DNA from: CAYSVN01 sp964434585
GTDB taxonomy: Bacteria; Patescibacteriota; Gracilibacteria; Peribacterales; Peribacteraceae
Assembly: GCA_964434585.1 (NCBI GenBank)
Contig: CAYSVN010000012.1
Span: 1-26,627, forward strand
DNA: 26,627 nucleotides
Direction: 5' to 3'
The translations under genes were made by a program, and so were the position numbers. The notes below the pieces were generated by a model. That model was not told the DNA's origin, did not search any database, and was given only the letters and a program-made list of their open reading frames with translations. Positions 1 to 7,551 of this stretch are shown here, piece after piece (within the stretch, counting starts at the first letter, position 1; each line of letters starts with the position of its first letter).

Positions 1-67
1 GTCTACAATCGATTGACCCCATTGCTTGCGTTTAACTGCTTGTGGTGGGGTTTTTCTCTATTTTTTA

Positions 68-81
68 TAATGGTACCGCCG
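68..81 (-). repeat. Partial tRNA-Leu 3'-end copy (candidate att site)
   Basis: The 14 bases TAATGGTACCGCCG recur exactly at 1230-1243, where they are the CCA end and acceptor strand of the intact tRNA-Leu(UAA). Nothing tRNA-like follows the copy at 82 onward. Both copies are in the same orientation and enclose one gene, the arrangement left by an integrase using a tRNA 3' end. A decayed duplicate tRNA is the alternative. Confidence 0.5.
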
Positions 82-257
82 TTTGGTTATTTTTAGAACT
101 GTTGCAGTTGTATGATGGTGTTAAGAATATGGGCTTAAGGCTTTCTTAAATTGACTGTTTTTATAGTTTCAAATAATTTTAGGTCTATACATTTCAGAAA
201 AACTTATAAAATAAGCCTTTCTTTAAATAAACAATAGAGATTCATAAAATTTATTTT

Positions 258-279
258 AAAAAAGCGACCCTGGGGCCGC
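258..279 (-). terminator. Rho-independent terminator of the 338-1123 gene
   Basis: Read on the minus strand: GCGGCC, loop CCAG, GGTCGC with one G-U pair, followed by six T. It lies about 60 bp beyond the stop codon of the minus-strand zinc-ribbon gene. A second small stem (CGCTG/CAGCG, 278-294) precedes it. Confidence 0.75.
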
Positions 280-337
280 TGAGACATCCAGCGTTCTTGT
301 GGCGCTGAGGTCTTGTGTGGTTCTTTCTGTATTCAGC

Positions 338-1123
338 CTAATGATATCCAAAGACATTAGTGATAGATTCGAACGTAGTCATAGCGAAGACGAAGACACT
401 ACTTAGTAAAATTGTAAAAAAAGTAGCGTATGGACGAGCCCAACTTACTATCTCAGGACCAAAAAAGAGATGCAAGTATAAAATATGCACCCAGGCACAA
501 CAGACAAAAAGCCTGTAGACCGTGTCGATTAATACTTTCTTACGCTTTCGAGGGTCGTCTTTACTCCATGGCTCTCGTTGGAATTCATAAAACATTAAAT
601 GAAATATAAATGGTATCAAGCCTAAAAAGCAGTAGGTAATTGCTTTTGCGGTGCTGATATCGAAAGCTTCTATTAGTATAATTGCAGTAAGTGAAGGTGT
701 TGCAATTATAATTCCGGGTACTATATTCGAGCCTTTGATTATTATAGAAATATGCATGTACCCAATAATCAAATATATTATTATTCTTAGATTAAAGAAT
801 AGAAGATATAACCCAAGTGCAACAAGTAACAATTTGCAAATTGCAACTATTAGCTGTTTTACTGCATAGTTTACTCTCTCTGCTTGAGGCGTTTGTAACT
901 CGACGGGGGCAGAGCTGAGGAAACCCCAATATAAACGACGACAGTTTCCGCAATTTGTACAATGATACACATCGACACGAAAAAACCTGTTCAATGGCCA
1001 AGGCCAATATTCTTTGATTGGACCTTCCATTACTCGCTTGTTTCTAGTCTTTTTATGCGTTGCAACTTCACAATTGCTCTCTGGACAAGTTACATCTTTC
1101 ATTTGGTATGTAGTATTGGTCAT
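338..1123 (-). CDS. Zinc-ribbon multi-pass membrane protein, unrecognised
   Basis: The 261-residue product starts with a likely zinc-binding domain: Cys13 and Cys18 (CPESNC) and Cys55, Cys58 and Cys61 (HCTNCGNC) could form a four-cysteine ribbon. After about residue 90 it is strongly hydrophobic, with about five or six membrane segments (roughly 92-115, 113-132, 135-155, 160-180, 205-225, 233-255). A charged loop near 185-200 (SKDDPRKRKK) would be cytoplasmic by the positive-inside rule. I do not recognise the family and assign no function. It stands alone, with its own promoter (1199-1227) and terminator (258-279), between tRNA-Leu and a copy of the tRNA 3' end, which suggests a mobile or accessory origin. 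The ATG at 1123 has no clear Shine-Dalgarno site. Confidence 0.75.
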   Translation of the reverse strand: MTNTTYQMKDVTCPESNCEVATHKKTRNKRVMEGPIKEYWPWPLNRFFRVDVYHCTNCGNCRRLYWGFLSSAPVELQTPQAERVNYAVKQLIVAICKLLLVALGLYLLFFNLRIIIYLIIGYMHISIIIKGSNIVPGIIIATPSLTAIILIEAFDISTAKAITYCFLGLIPFIFHLMFYEFQREPWSKDDPRKRKKVLIDTVYRLFVCCAWVHILYLHLFFGPEIVSWARPYATFFTILLSSVFVFAMTTFESITNVFGYH

Positions 1124-1167
1124 TGGAAGACACTTTCTTAAAACGGTGCTAAAAAGAACTATTGCAA

Positions 1168-1184
1168 TAGTACTGATCGTACTA
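1168..1184. promoter_or_regulatory. Palindrome in the leader of the zinc-ribbon gene
   Basis: TAGTAC-TGATC-GTACTA is a perfect 6-bp inverted repeat between the -10 box and the start codon of the minus-strand gene. It could be an operator or a small RNA hairpin; no regulator is evident nearby. Confidence 0.35.
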
Positions 1185-1198
1185 ATAATTGCTTTATT

Positions 1199-1227
1199 AT
1201 AATAATGTATAATATTTATTTTGTCAA
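1199..1227 (-). promoter_or_regulatory. Sigma-70-type promoter for the 338-1123 gene
   Basis: On the minus strand TTGACA (1227-1222) is separated by exactly 17 bases from TATTAT (1204-1199). Transcription would start about 70 nt before the ATG at 1123. It sits just beyond the tRNA-Leu 3' end, so the gene does not depend on read-through from the tRNA. Confidence 0.7.
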
Positions 1228-1232
1228 TTTAA

Positions 1233-1317
1233 TGGTACCGCCGCCCGGGCTCGAACCGGGACGCCCATAGGGCCGAGGATTTTAAGTCCTCTATGTCTAC
1301 CATTCCATCACAGCGGC
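1233..1317 (-). tRNA. tRNA-Leu (anticodon UAA)
   Basis: On the minus strand an 85-nt class II tRNA folds: acceptor GCCGCTG pairs with CGGCGGT (two G-U pairs), the anticodon loop CTTAAAA carries UAA, a variable arm follows (CGGCCCTATGGGCG region), the T arm is CCCGG-TTCGAGC-CCGGG, and the CCA end is encoded. Its last bases are repeated at 68-81. Confidence 0.95.
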
Positions 1318-1342
1318 TTGGGTGTATAGGTTACCAATAAAA

Positions 1343-1351
1343 TGCTATAGT
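1343..1351 (+). promoter_or_regulatory. Extended -10 promoter for the DUF167 gene
   Basis: TGCTATAGT is an extended -10 element whose hexamer ends 7 nt before the ATG at 1359. Transcription would begin essentially at the start codon (leaderless), which argues against the GTG at 1350 that lies inside the hexamer. Confidence 0.55.
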
Positions 1352-1358
1352 GCAAGTC

Positions 1359-1619
1359 ATGTTTTTATTTGATATTGAAGACTTATTAAGAGAGGACAAT
1401 ACTCTACAAGTTAAGATTAAACCTAATGGCAAAGAAAATGAGATAATTGGTGTTATGAGTAATGGAGTTTTAACAATAGAACTAAAAGCCCCTGCGGTAG
1501 ACTACAAAGCCAATAAAGCTCTAATTAAATTTATAAGTGACGTAACAAACAAACCAAAATCTTGTTTTAGTATTGTAAGTGGCTTTAAGTCTCAATATAA
1601 GCTGCTTAAGCTTCTTTAA
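1359..1619 (+). CDS. DUF167 / UPF0235 (YggU-like) family protein
   Basis: The 86-residue product shows the DUF167 pattern: a first strand of the type LQVKIKPNGKENEI, then GVLTIELKAPAVDYKANKALI (read in two parts), a helix ending in KPKSCF, and a final strand with IVSGFKSQYK. The P-V-D-x-K-A-N core is the family signature. The function of the family is not established; it is a small alpha/beta fold found in bacteria, archaea and eukaryotes. The ATG at 1359 is preferred to the upstream in-frame GTG (1350) because a -10 element overlaps the GTG. The next gene follows after about 75 bp with its own promoter, so the DUF167 gene is probably monocistronic. Confidence 0.85.
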   Translation: MFLFDIEDLLREDNTLQVKIKPNGKENEIIGVMSNGVLTIELKAPAVDYKANKALIKFISDVTNKPKSCFSIVSGFKSQYKLLKLL

Positions 1620-1639
1620 TAATATATTATAAAATACTA

Positions 1640-1667
1640 TTGCATTTGTTGCAAATAAGGTTATAAT
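1640..1667 (+). promoter_or_regulatory. Promoter for the three-gene operon
   Basis: TTGCAT (1640-1645), a 16-base spacer and TATAAT (1662-1667) give a leader of about 20 nt before the ATG at 1695. A second TATAAT (1691-1696) overlaps that ATG and is too close to serve it. Confidence 0.5.
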
Positions 1668-1694
1668 TTTCAACCATTACCCCTTTTTACTATA

Positions 1695-3218
1695 ATGAGT
1701 ACTGATCGACAAGAAAATGCATTTGCACCTTTAGCACCTATTAAGCAAGTTTCAAAACTTAGCCCTGACCCTAGTTTTAATGAACAATCTGGTTTAGTGG
1801 CTAGTTATTCAGCAGAAAATATTTATACTCTGTTTAGCGAATGTAGCAGTAAGGGTTTTCCATATTTTACTAAAGATTTTTTACATCCATTTACTCAGTA
1901 TCTTTTTAAAACTAACGAAAAATTCGCATCTTTTAATGATTTTATGCAATCGCCTGGTGCGCAATTACAATTTAGCTCTTTTTTTGTAGCATTTAACCAG
2001 TGGGAAGATCTACCATCTGAAAATGATACAGGACATACTGACTCTAAAGCTCGCTTGCAACAAGTTTTGGATTCTCTTGTTAATAAACCTGCAAATATAG
2101 CTCAAGTTGTTGAAAAAACAATGCGCTTTCAACCTGGAGACGTTACCTCTGTTGAAGGTAGAGCTCATGAAATTAAAGTGATTGGAAATCAAGAGAATGC
2201 TGGCCTTGATCCTATAGAAAATTCAATTGTAGAACGACGATTAAAAAGTTTAAAAAAACAATCAAAAATTACCTCTAGTAGCATCTATGTTTTATTGCAA
2301 AGGTGTTATGGTGGAGGTCGTAAGTGGTTTAACCAAGATTTACTTTTTGACATTGGTACCATTCTTAGTACTACTGACGAAACGTTAACATTTGATAGTT
2401 TACGCAATGTCGATGGCTTTGAACGCCTTACGAATTTTTTTACTGGGTATGATAATTTGCCTGATGATATTAAGGATGGAGATTCTTTAAGACCTAGTTA
2501 TATGAAAATTAAAATTAAACGAACAATTGAACACATGCTGATTAATGCACAAAAAGTTCAATCAATTTTGAAAGATCTTGAAAAAATTGAAGAACTTGAA
2601 GGTTCTGGCAAAGCTGAGGCTAATGAGGAGATTTCTAATACTATTATCCCAATGTCTATTTTACTTGTTAGTGCTGTTTCTATTGCTGCAGTGGCGGCCT
2701 GGTGGAATGGATTATTGGTTCCTAGTAGCCAAGCAAAAAACACATCGAGTGACAATAGTGCTCAAGTTGAGAATTCAGATAATCAGAAAGCTATTTCAAT
2801 AGAAACGAAGGAGCAGACTGAACCTAATACTGAAAAGGTTTTAATAGAAGAAGTTAAACAAGATCCTAAAATTGAAGAAGTTCCAGTAGAACTATCAACT
2901 ACTGAAGAAGTAAAAGAAGAGCCTAAAGCCAAAGAGGTAGCTTTAGAAGAGAAAAAACAAGAGTTAAAAATGAAAGAAACTCCTATGGAAAAAACGGTTG
3001 TTGAAGAAGTAAAAGAAGAACCAAAAACTAAACAAACTGCTACAGAGGAAGAAAAAGAGAAGTCTGAGACTGAAGAGTTGATTGTAGAGAATATAGAAAA
3101 AGCACCTAAGAAAAAAGAGTCAGCTAGAGCTAGAAAAACTAGGTTAAGAAAAGAAGCGCGTGAGCGTGCTGCTAAAAAATCTGCTGAAAAAGATATTAAT
3201 TCCGATTCCAATAACTAG
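1695..3218 (+). CDS. Unrecognised membrane protein with duplicated N-terminal domain and basic tail (operon gene A)
   Basis: The 507-residue product is not a family I recognise. Residues 42-141 and 196-294 align as an internal duplication: both have IY-x-L, a Cys, a Gly, F-x-x-D-x-L, a later FF-x-x-(F/Y), LP and a closing helix. A single hydrophobic segment spans about 317-343. Next comes a low-complexity Glu/Lys/Pro stretch (about 361-468) with degenerate EEVKEEPK units, and then a highly basic tail at 472-497 containing ESARARKTRLRKEARERAAK. The two following genes carry the same kind of tail. The tail also ends in an Asn/Ser-rich tip, as in gene B. No signal peptide is seen, so the duplicated domain may be cytoplasmic or the topology inverted. 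The stop codon is 2 nt before the ATG of gene B, so they are probably co-transcribed and coupled. Confidence 0.85.
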   Translation: MSTDRQENAFAPLAPIKQVSKLSPDPSFNEQSGLVASYSAENIYTLFSECSSKGFPYFTKDFLHPFTQYLFKTNEKFASFNDFMQSPGAQLQFSSFFVAFNQWEDLPSENDTGHTDSKARLQQVLDSLVNKPANIAQVVEKTMRFQPGDVTSVEGRAHEIKVIGNQENAGLDPIENSIVERRLKSLKKQSKITSSSIYVLLQRCYGGGRKWFNQDLLFDIGTILSTTDETLTFDSLRNVDGFERLTNFFTGYDNLPDDIKDGDSLRPSYMKIKIKRTIEHMLINAQKVQSILKDLEKIEELEGSGKAEANEEISNTIIPMSILLVSAVSIAAVAAWWNGLLVPSSQAKNTSSDNSAQVENSDNQKAISIETKEQTEPNTEKVLIEEVKQDPKIEEVPVELSTTEEVKEEPKAKEVALEEKKQELKMKETPMEKTVVEEVKEEPKTKQTATEEEKEKSETEELIVENIEKAPKKKESARARKTRLRKEARERAAKKSAEKDINSDSNN

Positions 3219-3220
3219 TG

Positions 3221-5149
3221 ATGAAAAATTTAAATATGAGACGCACTGCGCATGAAGATTTAACACCTACTCAGATAATCTCTCGACTTGCGGCCTTAGG
3301 CGCAATTTTAACTGTTGGTAGTTTATTTATTGCTGATTACTATAATTTGTTTGATAAAAAAAAATCTCAAACTTCTATTTCTAAATCTTTTTCAGATCGA
3401 GAAAAAGATCCTTTTTCCGCAATAGAATCACAGCTAAACGCTAATAAACAAAGACTAACTGAGGAGATTAACTCGAATTTTTCTGATATTGTTAGAGTAA
3501 GCTCTGGCCCAGAAGACACACTAGCTGGCTGCTTAGTAAATCTTAAAGAGTTACTTCGAAAAATTATGCGTAATGATCCAATTGATAATGACATTATGCT
3601 GGGAGGAGCTGTTATTAGCGGAGGATTTGAATCAGGAAATTTTAACACAACATATCTTCCAGATAACACTAGCTTCAGTTCAGATTTTGATACTTTGAAT
3701 ACTTCGCCTCTTGCTACAAAAAACGCACTTGGACGTTTCGATTCTTCTGAAGAAGATCTATCAATTAATGATGTTTTTAAAATTTCTCCAGACGTTACTC
3801 CTGATATTTTACATTCTAATTTAAATATAGAACGCACGCCAGAAGAGGAAGAGGAACTTCTTATACATATTCTTGAAGTAGGTGGTCTTGAATTGGAAAA
3901 GTTTAAAAATTCCTTCACAGTTGGTGAAATTACTCTTCAACTAGGTAAGGTTATTACAGAGGACCATTTAACAGAATCGCAAATTGAACAAGCCTCTCAT
4001 CGTGTTATTGATAACATGCTTGATCATTATTCTCAGGCTACTCCTGTTGTAACAGATTCCAAAGATTCACTTTCAGCAGAGCGTCAATTAACAGAGCTAG
4101 AGGTCGTTGACCCAAAACATGCTGATGGTCGCATTAAAGGTCTGCCAGATTCATGTCAGGCTTTATTGGATGATCTAGTTAAAAAGTATTCTTTTTTACC
4201 AAAGCATGAAGAGTTCATTAGGCAGAGGCACATTGCTAAGCTTAAGGAAGTTACCCCTTTGGCTATTGCTAACTTTAAGCAGCAATATAATGCTAGTGAC
4301 CTTGCTGATATTATTAACACAGGTATTAATGACTTATTTGACGAACATAAAAATCAAGAAGAAAATCAATCTCTATTTGATGAATATTTTCAAAATCTTT
4401 CGCATGCAGTTAAGCTTGATGCTGAGCTGCTGGATGCAGAGCGTGCTAGAAGGTTAAATATTGTAGTAAAAGCTGCTAAAGTTGGTCGAGATCGTTTAAA
4501 TGTGTACTACTCTGGCTTGCGTTCTGGTGAGCGTGCAAAAAATATTGTAAGCACACCTTCTGTTCCGCCTAATGTGGCAAATGAATCACCTGAAATTACT
4601 TTAAATCCTTCTTTGGTTAAAGATGCTAAGGTAGATTCTGTAACAACTTTAACTCCTCCTGCTTTAGCTAACGTTGATGTCAAATCCTTGATGGAAGAAG
4701 TAAGCCCAGATGTTATAGAACCGATTGATCCTGCTCTGCTAACTACTCAAACCTTACCTGAGGCTCTGCCTGATTTAGCACAGAAAAATTTAAAAATTCC
4801 TGCACCAGATAACGTAATAGAGGTAAAGGAATCAGCTAGAGCTAGAAAGATAAGGCTAAGACAAGAAGCGCGCGCAAGAATAGCTGCCAAAAAACCTGTA
4901 GACATGGCACCAGTTACTACAGAACTTAAAGCTATTTCCGAGGTAATGCCAACACCCTCTGTTAAATTACCTATTGATGTTTTACCTCTTAAAGAATCAG
5001 TAGCTTTAGAAAATTCTACAAAAAATGTACAAGAAGAACAGGTAGAGGAGATAAAAGAAACGAAAAAAGAAAAAAGAGCCAGGCTTAGAAAAGAAGCCCG
5101 TGAAAGAGCCACAAAAGAAAAAAATAGTAATTCTAACTCTAATAATTAA
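3221..5149 (+). CDS. Unrecognised single-pass membrane protein with two basic tail motifs (operon gene B)
   Basis: The product is 642 residues from the ATG at 3221; a GTG at 3218 overlapping the previous stop would add one residue. An N-terminal hydrophobic segment (about 18-40) follows a short basic start (MKNLNMRR) and would act as a membrane anchor. The rest is soluble, acidic and mainly helical, with a charged helical region around residues 195-440. The tail motif appears twice: ESARARKIRLRQEARARIAA near 535-557 and KKEKRARLRKEARERATKEK near the C-terminus, which ends NSNSNSNN. The DNA of the first copy (4829-4848) is nearly identical to gene A's tail DNA (3117-3136), which points to duplication or gene conversion. 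The start of gene C is 1 nt beyond its stop. The family is not recognised. Confidence 0.85.
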   Translation: MKNLNMRRTAHEDLTPTQIISRLAALGAILTVGSLFIADYYNLFDKKKSQTSISKSFSDREKDPFSAIESQLNANKQRLTEEINSNFSDIVRVSSGPEDTLAGCLVNLKELLRKIMRNDPIDNDIMLGGAVISGGFESGNFNTTYLPDNTSFSSDFDTLNTSPLATKNALGRFDSSEEDLSINDVFKISPDVTPDILHSNLNIERTPEEEEELLIHILEVGGLELEKFKNSFTVGEITLQLGKVITEDHLTESQIEQASHRVIDNMLDHYSQATPVVTDSKDSLSAERQLTELEVVDPKHADGRIKGLPDSCQALLDDLVKKYSFLPKHEEFIRQRHIAKLKEVTPLAIANFKQQYNASDLADIINTGINDLFDEHKNQEENQSLFDEYFQNLSHAVKLDAELLDAERARRLNIVVKAAKVGRDRLNVYYSGLRSGERAKNIVSTPSVPPNVANESPEITLNPSLVKDAKVDSVTTLTPPALANVDVKSLMEEVSPDVIEPIDPALLTTQTLPEALPDLAQKNLKIPAPDNVIEVKESARARKIRLRQEARARIAAKKPVDMAPVTTELKAISEVMPTPSVKLPIDVLPLKESVALENSTKNVQEEQVEEIKETKKEKRARLRKEARERATKEKNSNSNSNN

Positions 5150-5150
5150 T

Positions 5151-5939
5151 ATGCCAGAAAATCTTCCACCACCACCACCTCGACTCGATCAGTCTGTTGC
5201 GCCTGAAGTACCTGATTTTGATGAATCATTACTTGACCCTAAGCTTGCAAAAAAATATAAACAGTCTTCTTATGAAAAAATAGGGCGTGACTTTTATTTA
5301 CCTGACGTCTTAGGAATTACCTGGGCTGCAAAAACTCTGAATAATATTGCTAACACTCGTGTAAGCTTACGCTCTTTAAAAGTGGTAGATAAAGACTATG
5401 ACCAAGATTGGCCAGATATTGTTGCTAGGCGTTCTAAACTTTTAGCTGCGCTTGCATTTATATCTATTGCGAGTTTACTTTCTCCTAATATTTTTAAAAA
5501 TTTAAATACTGATAAATCAACCGCTCTTAAAAAAACTACTTTAAAAGAACCTTTATATGGAAGTTCTGAGTCTTCTATTAAAGATGATTTAGTAGTTATT
5601 CCAAAAGCTGTTATTAAACCTACAAAAAAGAACCCTGTTATTAAAATAGGTCCTGAAATTATAATGTCTTCTAACATGGGGCTGCCTAAAAAAATGCTAG
5701 AGCCTATTGTTTCAACTAAAGAAATAGCTGTTGAAATTCTAAATACTGGCAATGAGCCAGAAATTGCTATTCCTGTTGTGCCAATTTATCCAGTTGCTTC
5801 ACCTTCCCAGATTCCACTTGTTGCGTCAGAGCAAAAACCTGCTGAACATGTAAAAAACGCAGAAGAAGAATCTCCTAGAGAATACAGAGCGCGTAAAAGA
5901 AAAGAAGCTCGAGAGCGCGCCGCAGCTGCAAAAAAATAA
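5151..5939 (+). CDS. Unrecognised membrane protein with proline-rich start and basic tail (operon gene C)
   Basis: The product is 262 residues from the ATG at 5151, chosen because it lies 1 nt after the gene B stop; an upstream in-frame ATG at 5100 would overlap gene B by 50 nt. It begins MPENLPPPPPRLDQ, has a soluble part, then one hydrophobic segment at about 95-114 after RRSK, a linker rich in Pro/Ile/Val/Lys, and ends in PREYRARKRKEARERAAAAK plus K. This is the shortest version of the tail shared with genes A and B. The common tail, matching topology (one membrane segment, long disordered linker, basic helix) and tight spacing argue that the three proteins act together, possibly as an envelope-spanning or nucleic-acid-associated assembly. 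That role is inference only. Confidence 0.8.
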   Translation: MPENLPPPPPRLDQSVAPEVPDFDESLLDPKLAKKYKQSSYEKIGRDFYLPDVLGITWAAKTLNNIANTRVSLRSLKVVDKDYDQDWPDIVARRSKLLAALAFISIASLLSPNIFKNLNTDKSTALKKTTLKEPLYGSSESSIKDDLVVIPKAVIKPTKKNPVIKIGPEIIMSSNMGLPKKMLEPIVSTKEIAVEILNTGNEPEIAIPVVPIYPVASPSQIPLVASEQKPAEHVKNAEEESPREYRARKRKEARERAAAAKK

Positions 5940-5959
5940 TAGTTAGTTATACTGCTTTA

Positions 5960-6850
5960 CTACTGCATAATACCAAGTTGCTGCACGTCATTAAATTGAT
6001 GTTGCAATGCTGCAGTAGTGCGTTGTTTAGTGGCCTTTCTTTCCTTTTGTTGCTGCTGCGTTGCATTTATAAGTTCTTTATTGTCAGGGCTGATAAGCTG
6101 CAACACAGGCTTTAGTGCTTCCTCTGCTTTTTTAGCCATATTAGACATTATTTGTAACCTGTTTTTTGGCGAAAGGTTGTTCTTTGTCATCAGGAGTCTC
6201 CAGCCTTCTGGTTTTTTTAATTGAAACCCATTGTGGGCATTAATATCGTACATTTCTTCTGGCACATTAAAGCTGTACTCCTGCCTTTGGTAGTTATATT
6301 CCACAACTCCAATTCCTGGAATATTGTAACTACTGCTAATAGCGTTACTACTTGGTTTTCTAAAATCGTACGTTGTTGGGTTCCCATTTGGTAATCTGTA
6401 CGTAAAGTTAGTATCTGTTGTTTTATAAGTATAATTATTACTACCGTTTAATTGTAAATCATTTGGCTTTTTTGTTTTTTCTGTTTTTGCTGATTGTTTG
6501 TTGGTACTTTCTTTTAAGTGCACAGTTTGCTGCTTACCATTTGCCATGTAGCTAAATGTTCCACCTGTTTTTGTTAAAGGAATCTTTATCTTCATGGAAC
6601 GGTAATTGCTAGAAGACTGATTCATGTTTCTTTCTATGCTGTATTCACCAGTCATCGCAATACTTTGATCGTTGTAATACATGGGTATCATATAAGGATG
6701 TCCTTGCTTACTGGCGTCTTGTAATTGATATTGAAAATCGTTTACCGGTCCAGGGATATCAATAACATATTCATTGCCAACAACCTCCGCACTACCTGGT
6801 AGCTGAGGATTTGCTTGTAATTGCTCGTTGCTGTTTTGGTTTAATGGCAT
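5960..6850 (-). CDS. Unrecognised Asn/Gln/Tyr-rich protein
   Basis: From the ATG at 6850 the product is 296 residues (an ATG at 6865 would add MYNNT). The inner start is preferred because TATAAT (6862-6857, minus strand) ends 6 nt before it. There is no signal peptide or membrane segment. The sequence is rich in Asn, Gln, Thr, Ser and Tyr, with several short Tyr-containing strand-like stretches (for example NYTYKTTDTNFTYRLPNG and GVVEYNYQRQEYSFNVP) and a helical, basic, Gln-rich C-terminus (about 230-290). The composition suggests a beta-rich structural or surface-associated protein, but I assign no function. It is convergent with gene C (20 bp between stops) and has its own promoter, so it is not part of that operon. 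Confidence 0.7.
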   Translation of the reverse strand: MPLNQNSNEQLQANPQLPGSAEVVGNEYVIDIPGPVNDFQYQLQDASKQGHPYMIPMYYNDQSIAMTGEYSIERNMNQSSSNYRSMKIKIPLTKTGGTFSYMANGKQQTVHLKESTNKQSAKTEKTKKPNDLQLNGSNNYTYKTTDTNFTYRLPNGNPTTYDFRKPSSNAISSSYNIPGIGVVEYNYQRQEYSFNVPEEMYDINAHNGFQLKKPEGWRLLMTKNNLSPKNRLQIMSNMAKKAEEALKPVLQLISPDNKELINATQQQQKERKATKQRTTAALQHQFNDVQQLGIMQ

Positions 6851-6856
6851 CGTATT

Positions 6857-6862
6857 ATTATA
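6857..6862 (-). promoter_or_regulatory. -10 element giving a leaderless start at 6850
   Basis: The perfect hexamer TATAAT on the minus strand is followed by AATACG and then ATG. A transcript starting 6-7 nt after the hexamer would begin at the ATG. No convincing -35 is visible. Confidence 0.55.
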
Positions 6863-6881
6863 CATTTTTTACAGAAAAAAA

Positions 6882-6901
6882 GCCAGCGACGAATCGCTGG
6901 C
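6882..6901 (-). terminator. Rho-independent terminator after the 6949-7551 gene
   Basis: GCCAGCGA-CGAA-TCGCTGGC is a perfect 8-bp stem with a four-base loop. On the minus strand it is followed by seven T, and on the plus strand by four T. It ends the minus-strand gene to its right and separates it from the promoter at 6857-6862. Confidence 0.9.
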
Positions 6902-6948
6902 TTTTGGTACTTTGTTTTCCCTGACAACTTGTCAGAGTTTGGCACCAT

Positions 6949-7551
6949 TTAGTATTTCCCCATCACTGTACCGTTGTGGCACAATGTGCCATCGGCTTTC
7001 AGTCTCCAACCGTTTACTGTTGCCCCACCGCGGTAGAGCTTGTGGTTATTCACCACAATGTAGTTAGAAGGGGCTGGCTTACTGTAAGACATTCTCATTG
7101 GCGAGCTTGTACCCATCACAACAGACCTCAACTGAGGCTGTGATACCGGCAGTGCTGCCGGCATCTCTACGCCATTGTCCTCCGTTGGAGTTGGTGGCAT
7201 CGTTGGCAAACTTCCTGGATCGAGTTGCGAATCGTTGTTTGCCATGCTTGGCTGTTGGCTTTGACTTGATTGCAGAGCTTTCAAGAGACGGTGCGTTTCC
7301 GCGTCGTTCTTAAGCCCTTTACCAACATCTGCATAGGTTGCTCGCGCGATTGCTTCAATTGAAGCTACGCGACTAGAAACCTCGTTCATCTGCTTGATGT
7401 CCGCATCCAGTTCAGCATCGCCTGTTTCAGCGATAGGTGGTTCTGTTTTTGTTTTGATTGCCTTCGTCTGTTCGTAATCGGCTTGGCCAAATACAGTCGA
7501 CGAGAAAGAGCAAAAAATACAAACAGCTACCGAAGAGATGATCAATCTCAT
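6949..7551 (-). CDS. Secreted protein of unknown function, foreign composition
   Basis: From the ATG at 7551 the product is 200 residues. That start is fixed by GGAG at a good Shine-Dalgarno distance upstream and by a clear signal peptide (MRLIISSVAVCIFCSFSSTVFGQ, with cleavage likely after VFG). The mature protein has a helical Glu/Asp/Ala-rich stretch, a Pro/Met/Gln-rich low-complexity middle and a compact C-terminal end with Tyr, Gly and one Cys (HKLYRGG, NGWRLKADGTLCHNG). I do not recognise it. Its GC content and codon choice (GCG, CGC, GTC, CTG common) differ visibly from its neighbours, and it has its own leader and strong terminator. Recent acquisition is the likely reading. Composition and signal peptide style recall planctomycete-type genes, but that is not proved. 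Confidence 0.7.
   Translation of the reverse strand: MRLIISSVAVCIFCSFSSTVFGQADYEQTKAIKTKTEPPIAETGDAELDADIKQMNEVSSRVASIEAIARATYADVGKGLKNDAETHRLLKALQSSQSQQPSMANNDSQLDPGSLPTMPPTPTEDNGVEMPAALPVSQPQLRSVVMGTSSPMRMSYSKPAPSNYIVVNNHKLYRGGATVNGWRLKADGTLCHNGTVMGKY

Larger units (their letters stand above)
1..337. other. Intergenic region left of the zinc-ribbon gene
   Basis: No coding region is supported here. It holds a 14-bp copy of the tRNA-Leu 3' end (68-81) and a minus-strand terminator (258-279). A GGGGT/ACCCC dyad with a T-rich run (17-66) could be the terminator of a gene left of the window, but its loop is long and I give it little weight. A TTGACT-17-TAATTT pair (151-179, plus strand) looks promoter-like but no gene follows. 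Confidence 0.5.

Noticed and set aside
17..66. Terminator at the left edge
   Set aside because: Only a 6-bp stem with a loop of over 20 bases; not separable from chance without the upstream gene.
1350..1358. GTG start for the DUF167 gene
   Set aside because: It overlaps the extended -10 element; the ATG at 1359 fits both the promoter and the family N-terminus.
3367..3918. 183-codon antisense frame under gene B, and similar antisense Ser-rich frames at 2783-3211 and 4747-5112
   Set aside because: They are shadows of Glu/Lys-rich coding sequence read on the other strand, giving Ser/Phe-rich nonsense.
5100..5150. Upstream ATG for operon gene C
   Set aside because: It would overlap the tail-coding end of gene B by 50 nt; the ATG at 5151 follows the stop codon directly and begins a distinct proline-rich protein.
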